Below are positions 51,282 to 62,412 of a DNA stretch of 64,000 nt, in pieces. Each line of letters begins with the position of its first letter. Position 1 is the first letter of the stretch. The position numbers were made by a program, and so were the translations under genes. Under the pieces are notes generated by a model. That model did no database searches and had not been told where the DNA came from. It saw only the letters and a list, made by a program, of their open reading frames with translations. The DNA comes from Lucinisca nassula (taxonomy: Eukaryota > Mollusca > Bivalvia > Lucinida > Lucinidae), in contig OY757019.1 in assembly GCA_963580285.1 (NCBI GenBank), positions 61,834,587-61,898,586 on the forward strand, in the 5' to 3' direction.

Positions 51282-53600
51282 CCTTTAAAAGGATGACTGA
51301 TTAGGCTATATGACTAATAGTTAGTTAAATAATAAATGGCTTTCAAACCTATCAACGTCGTTTTGATCCGGAACTGGGTACGATCCAGAACTGGGTACTT
51401 GACTGCACTTAATATTAACAATTCTTCACAGGAATGTGTACCCTAGCAGTTCAGCAAGAAAAGGACTGACTTGGGTGACACATATTGGTTGAGAACATTG
51501 ACACTATATGCATATGTTTTTCATGTGTTTTTTTTATGGATAAGTCCCCGCCAACAATATGCACATTCCGTTCGGTTTCACTTATTCTTTTTGCTTCATA
51601 TTCACTAGAACCCCGTCCTATACAAATCAAGAAAAGATTGTCGAAAAAGACGGCCTATTTTGTTGAATTTGATGCTGCAAATTCAATGTTCACGATGACC
51701 TAATCTAATAAATGTAGTTAGTAAGAATGGTTTGAAATTAGTTTTTCCACGTCGAGTACAAAGTAATCAAAATCGAGTCACTTGATATGACACTGTCATA
51801 ACTATATCTTTTCTTGCTACCATTGACCTCGAAGTGTGTCCTATCTTAACCTTCCTGCAAAGTAATTTCTAAATCCATCGATGAATGACAAAGTCATGGA
51901 TTGATTGTATTAGGGTTTAACGACATATCAATTTTTTGTCGTCTACAAACGTATGGACGAAACATGAAAATATACCCCATTTTTGACAGATAATCAAATA
52001 GCGTGATCTTAACCTTGCAGCCAAGCACCTGAGTTTTGCACGTTACACATTGTCTCATGATTGTGAACATTTAAGCAAACTAGCTTCTAAATCAATCTAG
52101 AAAGGACAAAGTTTTGGACCGGGTCGACAAAAATGCCCATAGTTTGACATTTGAGCTCTAAGTATGAATTTGATCTTGAAGGTACGGACCTGAGTCTTGT
52201 GTGCAGATCACTGTCTCGTGATGATTTACATTTCCGCCAAGTAATTTCAAAATCCATCAAGAAATGACACGGTTAAATCTAACTAGTTTAGGCCACATTC
52301 TTGAAGTTACTAATGCTATTCAGATCTTCGACCTCATCACTATTAAGAAAACCAACATTACATTTTACACATGTCAGGAGAAGAACTATATACTTGTGCT
52401 TTCATTCTAATCCTATTATTGCTTGTGTTACATTTGGATGCATGTTATTCACTACTTTTATGAATAAATATGTTTAAACTAAAACTAACATTATAGGTCA
52501 GTACATTTAGCCGGAAATGACCCTTGACCCACAACTAATTCCTTGAGAAATGTATCAGCAGTTTGAGTATCAGGAAGGTGTCCTGATTTATAGAAAAAGT
52601 CCTCAAAAAATCCGAGAGGAAAGGGTATTTTTGGGGGTGAAAAAAAAATACGAAAAAATGAAGGAAAATCACAAAAACCAGGCGTATGTTAAACAATTAA
52701 TACTTGACTTCATTAAATCATCCAAAATGAATATTTCTATCTGGGGAAAAATACTAAAAATTCTGAAGATAAAAGTTTTCTTTTAATTTTTTTTTTTTGT
52801 ATATTTTTTGTGTGAACTTTCGAAAAACAAGTATTAGCTTTTATAAAAAGCTTGAGTCTATGCTAAGCACACAATAATTTGTGTACAACTAAAATGTGCC
52901 ATTTACCACAAAGTGTAAAAAAGTCACATATATCAAATGAGGATTCCCAAATCGTATCACCAATGTCACATAAAACCAATTTTTCGATTTTTTTTTAATA
53001 TCAATTACAACTAATTGTACTACATGCCTACATTTACGGTTTCTTCATTTCGCATTCTAGTTTAAACTTTCATTTTACATTCTAGGTTAACGTCATGAAA
53101 AAAACAATCTGCCAAGATTGCCGTCTACAAATGAAAACATTAAGAATTGGATGTGGGAAGAACTAGATAAGGGCAAATATATGTTAATTTTGCGAGTGTG
53201 AGAGCAATCGTGCATATCCATGTGATAAACTTTAAGCAGCTTTCATGTAATTGCTGGGTTTCAATATGCAAGTGTGCGTTCCAGTATGACCAGAGTTGGA
53301 GTGTCCTGGGGTAACCAGATGGAAAATGAAAAGTAGAATCAGTCAACAGAATGCCAGTCATGACCTTTCATTAAATGCTTCCGGAGCAAAAGCTATCATT
53401 AAGATTGTCTACACCCGTGAGCGTAGGCAATAAAGGAAAGTCGCTTAAAACAAGAAAAAATTAATATCACTGACATATATATATCTTAAAAGTAAATCCA
53501 TATCGGTACTTAACTTCATGAAATCATTAAAAAAAATGATAGTTTCTGTGCAAAAGATATATATTTTTTTTTTGGTGGTGGTGGTGGGGGGGGGGGGGGG
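51282..53600. other. No recognised gene
   Basis: Weak repeats of the type TTTCTAAATCCATC..GAATGAC.AAG occur near 51865, 52090 and 52240, and TTGACC/TGACCTTG words are scattered, as in the diverged units at 43.8-44.3 kb. The plus frame at 52550-52786 (78 codons, Lys-rich) has no motif that I know. A T-run lies at 53565. Confidence 0.4.
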
Positions 53601-53830
53601 GGGGGGGAAGAGAGAAAATCAAAAGCAAACACATCACGAAAACATGCCTATATAATTATTTTGACCTCCACTAACCCACTTTATCTATATACTTGAAAAA
53701 CTTGGGGGGAAGAGGGGGGTGGGGGGGGGGAAAGAGAGAAAATCAAAAGCAAACACATCACGAAAACATGCCTATATAATTTTGACCCCCACTAACCCAC
53801 TTTATCTATATACTTGAAAAACTTGGGGTT
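53585..53830. repeat. Poly-G tract and 122-bp tandem duplication
   Basis: The text AGAGAGAAAATCAAAAGCAA..TATATACTTGAAAAACTTGG occurs at 53611-53706 and 53733-53826. A G-run stands before each copy (53586-53607 and 53714-53730). The duplicated part carries the left end of MITE M (ATCACGAAAACATGCCTATA). Confidence 0.88.
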
Positions 53831-53926
53831 TAGGGGTTATATTTTTTTTCTGCTCAAAAACATAGCTTCTGAGATTGTTGATACTCAATAGAACTGTCTC
53901 ACCTATATGTTTTGAGCAGAAATAAG

Positions 53927-54430
53927 TGAGTGAGTGTGTTTGAGGTTTACATCCCGTCAACACCAAATGTCATATGCAGTCGTTTCAAAAACATTTCGGC
54001 TGCTAGATTTCAAGGAAAGATAGGAGTGTGATTTTCAATGTTATCTGAATACATTCAATATGGTGGAAAGATGAAATCGAAAAATATGTGATAGCTTGAA
54101 AGAACAATTCCGTGATAAAGGCTGTAAAAAGCCGAAACGTTGGAGATAGTGAAGAATTATTGCGAAAAATAAATGTAATAAAACTGTTTGTGCGTCAAAG
54201 ATATCTGAATAAAGCCCTTACAAATTTATCAAGCGTAGCAGGGGAATAATGTCTAAGTAAACGGGGAAAATCTCCACTACCCGTCTATTGATGAAACCCC
54301 TGCATATATACGGAGACCGGACCTCGGTTTAAAGACTCATCTGAGAGTCTGGCGAAGCCCTTGGATCGAACACACGACTCCTGGTTCATGAGGCTAGTAG
54401 CTTACCAACAACACCATGGAGGCTTCTTTT
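53927..54430 (-). mobile_element. SINE family A inside MITE M, itself interrupted
   Basis: TGAGTGAGTGTGTTTGAGGT starts the tail side at 53927, and ATGGAGGCTTCTTTT ends the head side at 54430. The 12-bp repeat agcagaaataag is at 53915-53926 and 54431-54442. The middle (about 53970-54305) is not family A and contains the hammerhead-like segment. Confidence 0.78.
54108..54150 (+). ncRNA. Hammerhead-like motif of Penelope type (degenerate)
   Basis: GTGATAA stands in the place of CUGAUGA, followed by the stem GGCT-gtaaaa-AGCC, then GAAACGTTGG. The order core, stem II, GAAA is that of hammerhead ribozymes found in Penelope-like elements. Two core bases differ (C to G and G to A), so cleavage is doubtful. 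Confidence 0.45.
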
Positions 54431-54489
54431 AGCAGAAATAAGAAAAATAATGTAAATGTACACCCGCTAAGTGTGTTTGAGATAGGTGG

Positions 54490-54565
54490 GGTAAAAAAAC
54501 GTGCCTATATAATTTTGACCCCTCGAACCCCACTTTTATATAGTACAAGGATAAATATTAAATTT
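54490..54565 (+). mobile_element. MITE family M, left end
   Basis: AAAAACGTGCCTATATAATT, then TCGAACCCCACTTTTATATA. It is cut by the family F SINE that follows. Confidence 0.65.
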
Positions 54566-54567
54566 CT

Positions 54568-54735
54568 CGCTCCCCACTGTCCCACCCACCCAGGTGTAAA
54601 TGGGTAGCAGTGGTGTAAAATTCAACTGCCTCTCCCTCGTGCGCGTGAAAACATCCGGAATGAGTGTTCGAGAGCGATTAATTTAGCTTGAGGCTTTCAT
54701 CGCAATCGAACTAAAATAAATTAGTATAAACTAAA
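54568..54735 (+). mobile_element. SINE family F, 5'-truncated, inside MITE M
   Basis: CCCAGGTGTAAATGGGTAGC, GTGCGCGTGAAAACATCCGG, AATGAGTGTTCGAGAGCG and TCGCAATCGAACTAAAATAA match 25655-25795. Confidence 0.85.
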
Positions 54736-54769
54736 ACTCCAGTAGGAGGGGGTTTCTATCGAGTACCCA

Positions 54770-55050
54770 CAATCTATGCTTTTGAGCAGACATTAAGAAA
54801 CACGCCTAAACAAAAACATTGTCAATTGTTCAGCCCAAAAATGGAATCTTAAGGAAAAAAAAATATGATGTTTTTCTTAGTTCTGCTCAAAACATAGATT
54901 GCGGAGCTCGACAGAACCGCCTGAACTTGGCGGTTCTACCGAGTACCCACAATCTATGTTTTTGAGCTGATATGAGAAATTTAATATTTATCCCTGTACT
55001 ATATAAAAGTGGGGTTCTAGGGGTCAAAATTATATAGGCATGTTTTTTTA
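54770..55050 (+). mobile_element. MITE family M copy
   Basis: GGCGGTTCTACCGAGTACCC, ATCTATGTTTTTGAGC and TATATAAAAGTGGGGTTCTA..TTATATAGGCATGTTTTT. The central inverted pair AGAACCGCC / GGCGGTTCT is at 54921-54942. Confidence 0.75.
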
Positions 55051-55059
55051 CCCCACCTA

Positions 55060-55285
55060 TCTGGGCTTGGAGTAATAGATTGGGCTGCTAATGCTTCCGC
55101 ACAGAACTGATACCGACCGCATATGAGTACTGCTAAACCGCTGAGAATATCCAGAAAAGTTGCTGCGAGTCAGCCTGTCTATGCATGTAAACCCTTTTGG
55201 ATTCATTGGGCGGCAGGGATTGAGATGTCATTTCATCTCAATGTCAGGTAAAAGTCCCACAAACATGGAAGCAACGGCTCGTTTT
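55060..55285 (+). mobile_element. SINE family C, diverged
   Basis: CTGGGCTTGGAGTAATAGAT, TACTGCTAAACCGCTGAG, GGATTCATTGGGCGGCAGGG, GATGTCATTTCATCTCAATG and AAAGTCCCACAAACATGGAA. The tail is lost. Confidence 0.8.
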
Positions 55286-55439
55286 TGTGATGAATAAGAA
55301 AAACCTCAGAATTTTTCTCTGGATTTTTTTGTGGGGTGATCAAATCATCCAATAGATTTGAATATGCGTGTTTTCGTTATGTGTTTTATGACCCCAACTT
55401 TAAAAAAGATGGAGGGGCATATTGCTTCTGGTTCGTCCA

Positions 55440-55880
55440 TTCGACCATCCGTTACGCCTTTGATGCATAGCATAACGCAAGAAACGTGCATGCTAGGGTT
55501 TTGAAATTTCATATATCGATTCTTCATGGAAAATTAGCTAACACGTATTTTTTCTTACCCGGATTATGCCCATTTCAAAAGTTAATGCCCTTTGAATTTT
55601 TTCTAAAATCTTGTCAGCAAAATATCTCAAAATCTATTGGAGCTAGAGCCTTGTAAGTTGGTGACGAGTAGATGTCCTGATAAACTTTTGACTAAATTCT
55701 GAAAAATACTTTGTGGCTAATGGCCCTTTGTCACTTTGGGTACATTGTAGGCCTATGCTTTGTGATGCATAGCAAAACTTTAGAACCTTGTATGCCAGGG
55801 TTTTGAAATTTCATATATGGATTCCTCATGGCAAATTAGCTGAAAGGTATTTTTCTCATCCGGATTTTGCCCCTTTTAAT
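55440..55880. repeat. Two-unit repeat, about 290-bp spacing
   Basis: GCTAGGGTTTTGAAATTTCA / TATATCGATTCTTCATGG at 55491 recurs as GCCAGGGTTTTGAAATTTCA / TATATGGATTCCTCATGG at 55795, with GATGCATAGCA before each. No gene. Confidence 0.7.
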
Positions 55881-56640
55881 GTTGTTTGAGTCAACCTTTG
55901 TGTTCAAAACAGTTATTGTGCGCAATGTTGGGATACAAAATTTGTAAATCAATTTCAAGCGGGTACATCCCTATTATTTTTCCTGCCTGTTATCAGCGGC
56001 CAATTTCTATTGCAGTAAGTAGATAGGAAGGTGTTGCAATTGTTCTGATTGTTTTTTTTTTTTTTTTTGAGTGGTTGCTTCCACAAAGTCACACATAGCT
56101 ATCAAGATCTTACGTGCGCCATGTTACCGGAATATGTATGCACATATTTACGATAAATTTAATTCATTTGAGTCTGATGGCACAAATGTGCTTCCATACA
56201 TTAAAATTTTGTCATGTGACATTGACAAATGTATTTTCCGACCAAAAGAAAAAAAAATGTTTATTCTTCCAACTTGAACACAGATCTTGTTTATCAATAG
56301 CATACAAGGAAAATATAAATGGCATGTATTAAAAAAATAGAATGTAGAAAGACTGCACTTCACCAATTTCTGACGTAAGTTTTGTTTTTGATGACGTCAT
56401 TTGTTTGCGCGTGAGGAGCCTTACAGCCGATAAAACATTGTATGGTGCTGTTATCTGGCCATTACTTATTTAATGCTTTTTCTGCGGATGAACTCCTAAT
56501 TTTCTCAGAACTGGCACGGATATTTTTTGAGGACTTTTTTTTTTTTTTTTTTTTTGGTAATTAATATAACATAGCCCTGTGTTTTGGTGTTAAAAGAATT
56601 CTTAAGGAATTAGTTGGACCATAAAAATTAAAGCACCTCG
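55881..56640. other. No recognisable gene
   Basis: Poly-T runs at 56051-56069 and 56538-56556. The overlapping small frames near 56071-56366 are unsupported. Confidence 0.35.
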
Positions 56641-56644
56641 CCTA

Positions 56645-57150
56645 TTAGCATCGTTTGTTAGATTATCATCAAACAAGAGGCCCAAGGTCCACTATGCCCA
56701 CCAGAGCTCATGTGGGCACTGCCCACTGGCAATCATGTTTTTAACAAGATATGATTATAATGTACCGATTATAAAGTCTTCCAAAGAAACAATAATAAAT
56801 GAGCACCCATGTGAATATTGGGCCTTTTATGAAGTGGAGAGGATGGAGCATGGACTCAACGGAGCCCTGGCTGGTATCACTGAATGCTTCTTATCATAAG
56901 GAACAGGAATATATATGGTTAAGGGATGGTGATATGTGTGGTTCCTTGAGATATAATCAACGGAGGGGTTGGGGCATGGCCCGCCGGACCCCAGGAAGGC
57001 CCCAGGTTGTTGTCACTGTGTCGTATGGTTTAGGGGCGGGGTTCTGGACGGTATCTGAGATATGATGCCTTTTTATGAAGGGAAGGGTGGAGGAATAGCC
57101 CCTGCCCCCAAGTTGGTGTGACTGTATGCGTCTTATCATAAGGATATACA
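56645..57150. repeat. Degenerate repeat with ACAAGAGGCCCAAGG lead
   Basis: CAAACAAGAGGCCCAAGGTC starts it. TTTTATGAAG..GGAG and CTTATCATAAGGA occur twice (56823-56903 and 57070-57144). The 88-codon frame at 56799-57065 lies within it and has no known domain. Confidence 0.55.
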
Positions 57151-57416
57151 TATCGTTTCATAAATTCCATGTGAAATGTCCACTCGTGTAAGATCCTCTA
57201 TATATAAGTGAAATAAAATTACTGGCTTTCTGCAGTTTGTTTTTTCGGCAGTATATTGACCAGTACGGGTGCGGAGAAAAATGAGTGCAACTGCCAACGA
57301 TGAAATTGAAAGTCACAAATATTCATCAAACCTCTGTGATAGATCGGTTACTGTTTTAGATTCAGTTTTAATTAAGTTATAACTAAATTTGAACCATACA
57401 GTCTTATGAAATAAAT

Positions 57417-57523
57417 CCCGGGCTTCTCCAGACTTCCGGATGAGTCTTTAAACCGAGGTCCCGTCTCCGTATGGCCTTAGCTGTTGGTGAGACGTAAAAC
57501 TCAAACACTCAATCACTCACTTA
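57417..57523 (+). mobile_element. SINE family A, 5'-truncated
   Basis: CCCGGGCTTCTCCAGACTTC, GGATGAGTCTTTAAACCGAG and GGTGAGACGTAAAACTCAAA. The tRNA head is missing. Confidence 0.85.
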
Positions 57524-58372
57524 TGTAATCAACTGTATCTTACATATGCATTTATTACCTTATTTTTACTGAACAGAGGACACTTTTAAATGTTGTGCCG
57601 GGCGTGCCTGCGATTCGTATTGCTGTCGTTGCAGGGTACAAGCTGTTTGAACATTGGTTTCCGCCACATGTTCCCTGCCTCGCTGCGTATCACGGTTGGT
57701 GGTTCATGCTCGGAACCTTATCAAGAAATGATGTTTGTATATAATGTATGTACCACGTAAATATGTTATTAGAGACTGTATGTTAGATAAGCATCTGTTT
57801 ATGCTTAATATGTAATCCATCTGAAATAAACACTTTATTATTATTATATTGTTACTTTCCAAGGGAGGCAATACACATTTATATTTTAAAGTAATAAACA
57901 AAGTAGCACTGGAATTTCGGAATTCCCTGATTTCAAACGTTGTTAATCATATGTAAGCGTTCAAATCGTTGGTCCACTAAGATGTATTTATGAAATTTTG
58001 TTAGTAATTACTTTTGAGTTGAGTGGGGAAAGACTAAAAAAATCTTCGCAAATAAATTGCCATTTTTTACGTAAATTACAGAAAAATCCGGTATTTACTC
58101 CGGATAACATGTATATATTAAGCATAAACAGATACACAACACGTTTCTACTTCAATTAAACCACAAATTAAAGCCATTTTAAGGGACTCGTTAATTTACT
58201 AATTTATTTTCTTATTTTTACAAACGCCTTCTAATAAAACGTAATTCATTCAGTTAGCACGCATTTATATTTATATTGAATTCACATACTGTATTTATTT
58301 TTTTTATTTATTTTTATTATTTTTAAGGGACCCATCAATTACCTAATTCATTCAGTCAGCAAAGTAACTTGG
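57524..58372. other. No recognisable gene
   Basis: AT-rich. AGCATAAACAGAT at 58119 and the inverse ATCTGTTTATGCTTAAT at 57792 are an inverted pair about 330 bp apart. I see nothing else. Confidence 0.4.
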
Positions 58373-58374
58373 TA

Positions 58375-59723
58375 CGAGGACTGTCCAAATATGAATGCAA
58401 GTAGAACGTTTTCTCATGCACTAATGCGAAAATCACCTGGAAATAAATATCACAGCGTAGAAAAACATTTTACCTATTTTACATTGATACCAAACCTGTT
58501 TAAATCCGTGCACTTTAGCCATGTATATCGTTCGATAAACACTGTCTACTCTTGTATACTAATACAAAACATGGTTGAAAGAAGGTCAGAGTACGCCGTT
58601 GAAATACGGTCATATATTAAGAATCGTTGTATCCTTGGTATACGGTGCAAAGACATTTTTGATGAAATATGTTCGGTTTATGGGCACAATGAAATGTCTT
58701 TTCCGACAGTTTTTCGCTGGTGTAAGAAATTCAGCTGTGGGCTAGGCTCAACAGAAGATGCACCACATGATCGTCGGCCGAAAAGAGCAACATCTGCCAA
58801 GATGGTTGCTAGAGTGAAAGAAATAGTTGCTACCGATGCACGGTACACCACTAGGCAAATAGCTAGTATGGTTGGCATCTCATTAGGAGCAGCTCATACA
58901 ATTCTGAAACGGGATTTGAAAATGAGAAAGATCTGTGCTAGATGGATTCCCCATCTGTTGACAGATGAGCAGAAAAAGACACGCGTTCAGTGCGCCAAGA
59001 ACCTGCTTAAAAAGTTTCCAAATTACAATGCACGGTCTTTCGCTAATGTCGTCACATATGACGAGACATGTGTTCACTTTTTGAGCCAAAACGAAAGATT
59101 CAGAATAAAATATGGGCAACAAAGTATTGCAAAAGACCATGCATTGCAAAGCGGACCATGGGCGTCAAGAAGGTAATGTATGCCATATTCTTTTCAAATC
59201 AGGGCACTGCTAGTCAGGTTGCTGTGCCTAAAGGCAAATCTGTAAATGTGAAGTTTTACAAGAATAAAGTTCTTCGAAAATTGAAGATATCTTTCAAAGA
59301 ACGAAGACCCGCAACTGGTTTGGCCAATGTCAGATTGCTACATGACAATGCGTCATCGCACAAGGCGTTCATTGTGCAAGACTATCTGAAGCAGGAAAAG
59401 GTTGTTGAACTCTCTCCACCCCCCCACCCCCCCACCCGTATTCCCCTGACCTTGCCCCGTGTGACTTTATTTTGTTCCCGCAGCTGAAAAAATACCTTTC
59501 TGGTCGAAAATTTGTACAGCGCAATCACCTCGGTTCTGCGATATTCCAGTGCCTTCATAGTATACCTCGAAAAGACTACCAAAAAGCATTCAATGATTGG
59601 ATCAGAAGACTGAAAGTTTGTATATCTGTTAAAGGGGGAATACTTTGAGGGGACAAAATAAATTTTTCATCGAAATCTATCACGGAATCATTTTTATGTG
59701 CATTTATATTTGAACAGTCCTTG
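58375..59723 (+). mobile_element. mariner element with both terminal inverted repeats
   Basis: Left CGAGGACTGTCCAAATATGA (from 58375) and right, reversed, CAAGGACTGTTCAAATATAA (from 59723) are inverted ends of about 25 bp with a few mismatches. TA stands outside each end (58373-58374 and 59724-59725). The length of 1.35 kb is usual for mariner. Confidence 0.92.
58571..59648 (+). pseudogene. mariner transposase with two frameshifts
   Basis: The likely start is ATG 58571 (MVERRSEYAVEIRSYIKNRC); the longer frame from 58391 begins inside the terminal repeat. It has a paired-type helix-turn-helix (CKDIFDEICSVYGHNEMSFP..VFRWCKKF; TTRQIASMVGISLGAAHTIL), the VTYDETCVHF first Asp, and LLHDNASSHKA second Asp in the next register. 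After the C-run at 59418-59437 a third register gives LAPCDF-like text and KKYLSGRKF, ending at the TGA 59646-59648. Frameshifts lie near 59160 and 59420-59440. It cuts and pastes DNA in active relatives; this copy is dead. Confidence 0.9.
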
Positions 59724-59725
59724 TA

Positions 59726-60025
59726 TTTGGATTTTATCCATTAACATTATTTATTCGTTTATTTTCGACGAGGGAAATGGCTACGCTTTGAGGGAACACA
59801 TCTCTTTCAAAAATATAAGAGAAAAAAATGGAAAATTTTAATCCTATGATAGTCGAAAGCATAAAACAGCAGACACTCTCTCTGGTCTGACTGAGTTTGT
59901 TATTACGAGTGCAGCATTAATCACGTCCCTTTGACATCATAATGACGAATGTAAACTAGCTATGAGGATAATCATAACAAAATAATAATATTTGACTTTA
60001 TTTATAGAGGGTAACACATTTAGTA
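59726..60025. other. No recognisable gene
   Basis: AT-rich flank of the mariner. Confidence 0.4.
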
Positions 60026-60029
60026 CTGG

Positions 60030-60180
60030 TGCTAATCCCATTTTTCCCTTTTCCTGGGTAGAAACCAGTAGCAATGTGGATAAAAAGTCTTGCTCAAGGA
60101 CACAACACTTGGCGCGCGACTACCTCACTATCTACAATCTGATGCTTTACCACTGTACAACTGCACCTGATATGTTAAAC
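60030..60180 (-). mobile_element. SINE family G copy
   Basis: On the minus strand: CAGTTGTACAGTGGTAAAGC, GTCGCGCGCCAAGTG and TTGTGTCCTTGAGCAAGAC. It matches 4852-4985. The plus frame at 59992-60192 is not a gene. Confidence 0.7.
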
Positions 60181-60259
60181 TGCAGAAGATGATAGAAAGG
60201 CGAAATTGCGGTGAAGACCTCAATAGGCTTGTAGCTAAGCAGAGCAAGGCGGTACATGT

Positions 60260-60430
60260 AAACAAGTCCATGAAATAACAACCCCTCTAAACCTCACTTT
60301 ATAAAGAGAAAATTGTGGTTTGCAGGGGTATACATTATTTTGCTTGTATCTACTCCAAGACATAAAACGGTTCCAACGAACACACACATCCTATAATTGG
60401 AGTTTAAATAAGAAAAGCATCACAAATGTT
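60260..60430 (+). mobile_element. MITE family M copy
   Basis: CAAGTCCATGAAATAACAAC, TAAACCTCACTTTATAAAGA, TGTGGTTTGCAGGGGTATAC, CGGTTCCAACGAACACACAC and GTTTAAATAAGAAAAGC. Confidence 0.7.
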
Positions 60431-60770
60431 CATCAGAACAGTTACATACCATTTTAGAGATATGAAGGAATGCACTTACTCGTGATATTTCCCTGTAGTT
60501 TTCTTACTATTTCACAGCATTGTGATTGCGCCGAGTAAAGAGAAAATGTGAAGACTCATATCAGCTTGCATGACCTTTCAGAATACTGTCTGCACTGTCT
60601 GTATAAGGGAAGATACAGACAAAGTCTGAATAGACTGAGCTAGATATACATGCACGAAGACACATTTTCCATTGTCGCGGCTCATGTGTTCATGGCCCCT
60701 TTAGAAATATTCCTGTACCAATTATGATAAGTCAGACAGGCAGACATTTGTGAATTTGGCTAATATCTCC
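60431..60770. other. No recognisable gene
   Basis: Spacer between two MITE M copies. Confidence 0.35.
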
Positions 60771-60774
60771 CATC

Positions 60775-60960
60775 ACGGTAATAAGGCCGTGAAATGAACA
60801 CCCTCTAAACACCACTTTATATAGAGAAAACTGGGGTTTATGGGGAAAACATTATTGGTCTTATTTGGTCAAAGACATAGGTTTTGGGTACTCGTTAGAA
60901 GGCGGTTCTAACGAGCACCCACAACATATGTTTGCAGTATAAATAAGAAAAAATATCACG
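60775..60960 (+). mobile_element. MITE family M copy
   Basis: TAAACACCACTTTATATAGA, CTGGGGTTTATGGGG, and the central pair GGGTACTCGTTAGAAGGCGG / TTCTAACGAGCACCCACA. Confidence 0.75.
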
Positions 60961-61211
60961 GATTTCAACAGAAGAGTAGCCATGTTGGAGATGTGGAAAA
61001 TGCAGCATGTGACACGGGGGTGTTATCGTAATGGACATCAGAAAATAGCCTTTCCCAGAGTACATCAGTAAATATATATATAAACAGGGAAATACATGTA
61101 TACGATGTCATATCTTGAGAGTTACTAGGAAAACCACCTGGAATCCTTGTGTGAACTTTCTTTAAGACGAGCTTACACGTTTTCATTGGCGATATCTTGA
61201 ACAATGTTTGT

Positions 61212-61372
61212 TAGTTTGGTTTCTGGTTTTACGGTCCTTTCAATATTATTTCACTTATATCGAGCCGATCGTAAATCAGAAATCGGCGAAACTTGGAGTC
61301 CCCGGAGAAAACCACTCGACCTTCCGTTGCAGAACTTGACGTCTCACATGTGACCCCAGCCAGACTCGAAAT
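61212..61372 (-). mobile_element. SINE family B, head-truncated
   Basis: TTTTACGGTCCTTTCAATAT, GAGCCGATCGTAAATCAG, CCGGAGAAAACCACTCGACC, TTCCGTTGCAGAACTTGACG and TCTCACATGTGACCC. The plus frame from 61293 runs out of it and is not a gene. Confidence 0.85.
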
Positions 61373-61970
61373 GAATGATGCTGGATTTAAAAGAAAAAAG
61401 AACAGACTGTTTGTTTGTCTTCATTTAAGACATTTGAGGTATTTTCGGAACGACATAACTTGTATTAACTTTTACATGGGAAGCAACTACTTTTGTACTC
61501 GGGGCTATAAGAAATTTATTTATTTATTTTTCCAAAACTTTAGCCAATAATTGGTAAATAATATTTTTCCATTTATAATAAAAAAAATAAAATAAAAAAT
61601 ACTTTACATAAAAATTGAAAATGATAGATAGTAGTTCATGTGTAACCAAATACAAACATGTAACGGTAACAATACAGAGGTAGCAGTAACATTTTGGCGG
61701 CTCTGCAAAATTTTTAGAGTATTTGATCAGGATTCATATTGTATTTTCTGATAGATTACTCTGTCATAGGAAAATGTCTCAATGTTTCATCTGAAAATTT
61801 TAATTTTTTGTTTTCGGCGGTAAAATTTGCAATGTATTTGATTAACCGTGAGTTCGTATATTATTTGATACCATTCCGCAACAATAAAATATAAAAAAGT
61901 TTAAATTATGGTAAAGAACGTAGAATTGTCTTTTTCCAGAATGCCGAAATTCAAAGAGCTTAACATGTGT
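61373..61970. other. No recognisable gene
   Basis: Very AT-rich, with A-runs and T-runs near 61500-61620. Confidence 0.4.
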
Positions 61971-61971
61971 C

Positions 61972-62412
61972 ATCACAAAAACACGCCTATATATTTTTGA
62001 ACCCAATGAACCCCGTATTTATATCGTAAAATGGTTTACAGGGGCATACCTTTTTTTTTATTTCTGCTCTAAAATATATATTGTGGGTACTCGTTAGAAC
62101 CGCCTCGGTGCCACAACCTATATTTTGAGCAGAAATAAGAACAATATCCCATTGAACCCCACTTTTATATCGTAAAATGGTTTACAGGGTTATACCTTAT
62201 TTTTGTTTTATTTCTGCTCGAAAATACATACTGTGGGTACTCGTTAGTACCGCCTCGGTGAGGCGGTTCTAACGAGTACCGCAATCTATATTTTGAGCAG
62301 ATATAAGAACAATATCACAATTTTTCATCTTTAAGTTTTTTGCTTTGTTTTTTATTTATTTATTTTTTTCGGCGGTAAAGATTATAAAGTGTTTGTTTAG
62401 GCGTGTTTTCGT
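61972..62412 (+). mobile_element. MITE family M, longest copy
   Basis: The left end is CATCACAAAAACACGCCTAT and the right end TTAGGCGTGTTTTCGTAAGATG, an inverted pair. The inside has GAACCCC..TTTATATCGTAAAATGG twice (62002 and 62156), so one module is duplicated. The centre is a strong hairpin: CTCGTTAGTACCGCCTC / GAGGCGGTTCTAACGAG near 62239-62277. CTGCTCGAAAATA / TATTTTGAGCAG pair outside it. About 14 further copies or parts are spread over the window. Confidence 0.85.

Larger units (their letters stand above)
53634..54445 (+). mobile_element. MITE family M split by SINE A
   Basis: The MITE reads ACGAAAACATGCCTATATAA.. up to ATGTTTTGAGCAGAAATAAG at 53926. It resumes AGCAGAAATAAGAAAAATAA at 54431. 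The filler is the family A SINE, itself interrupted. Confidence 0.75.

Noticed and set aside
52550..52786. 78-codon Lys-rich frame
   Set aside because: AT-rich composition explains the Lys/Ile/Phe content, and there is no recognisable domain or start context.
56799..57065. 88-codon plus-strand frame with many Trp/Gly
   Set aside because: It runs through a degenerate dispersed repeat whose second unit does not keep the frame.
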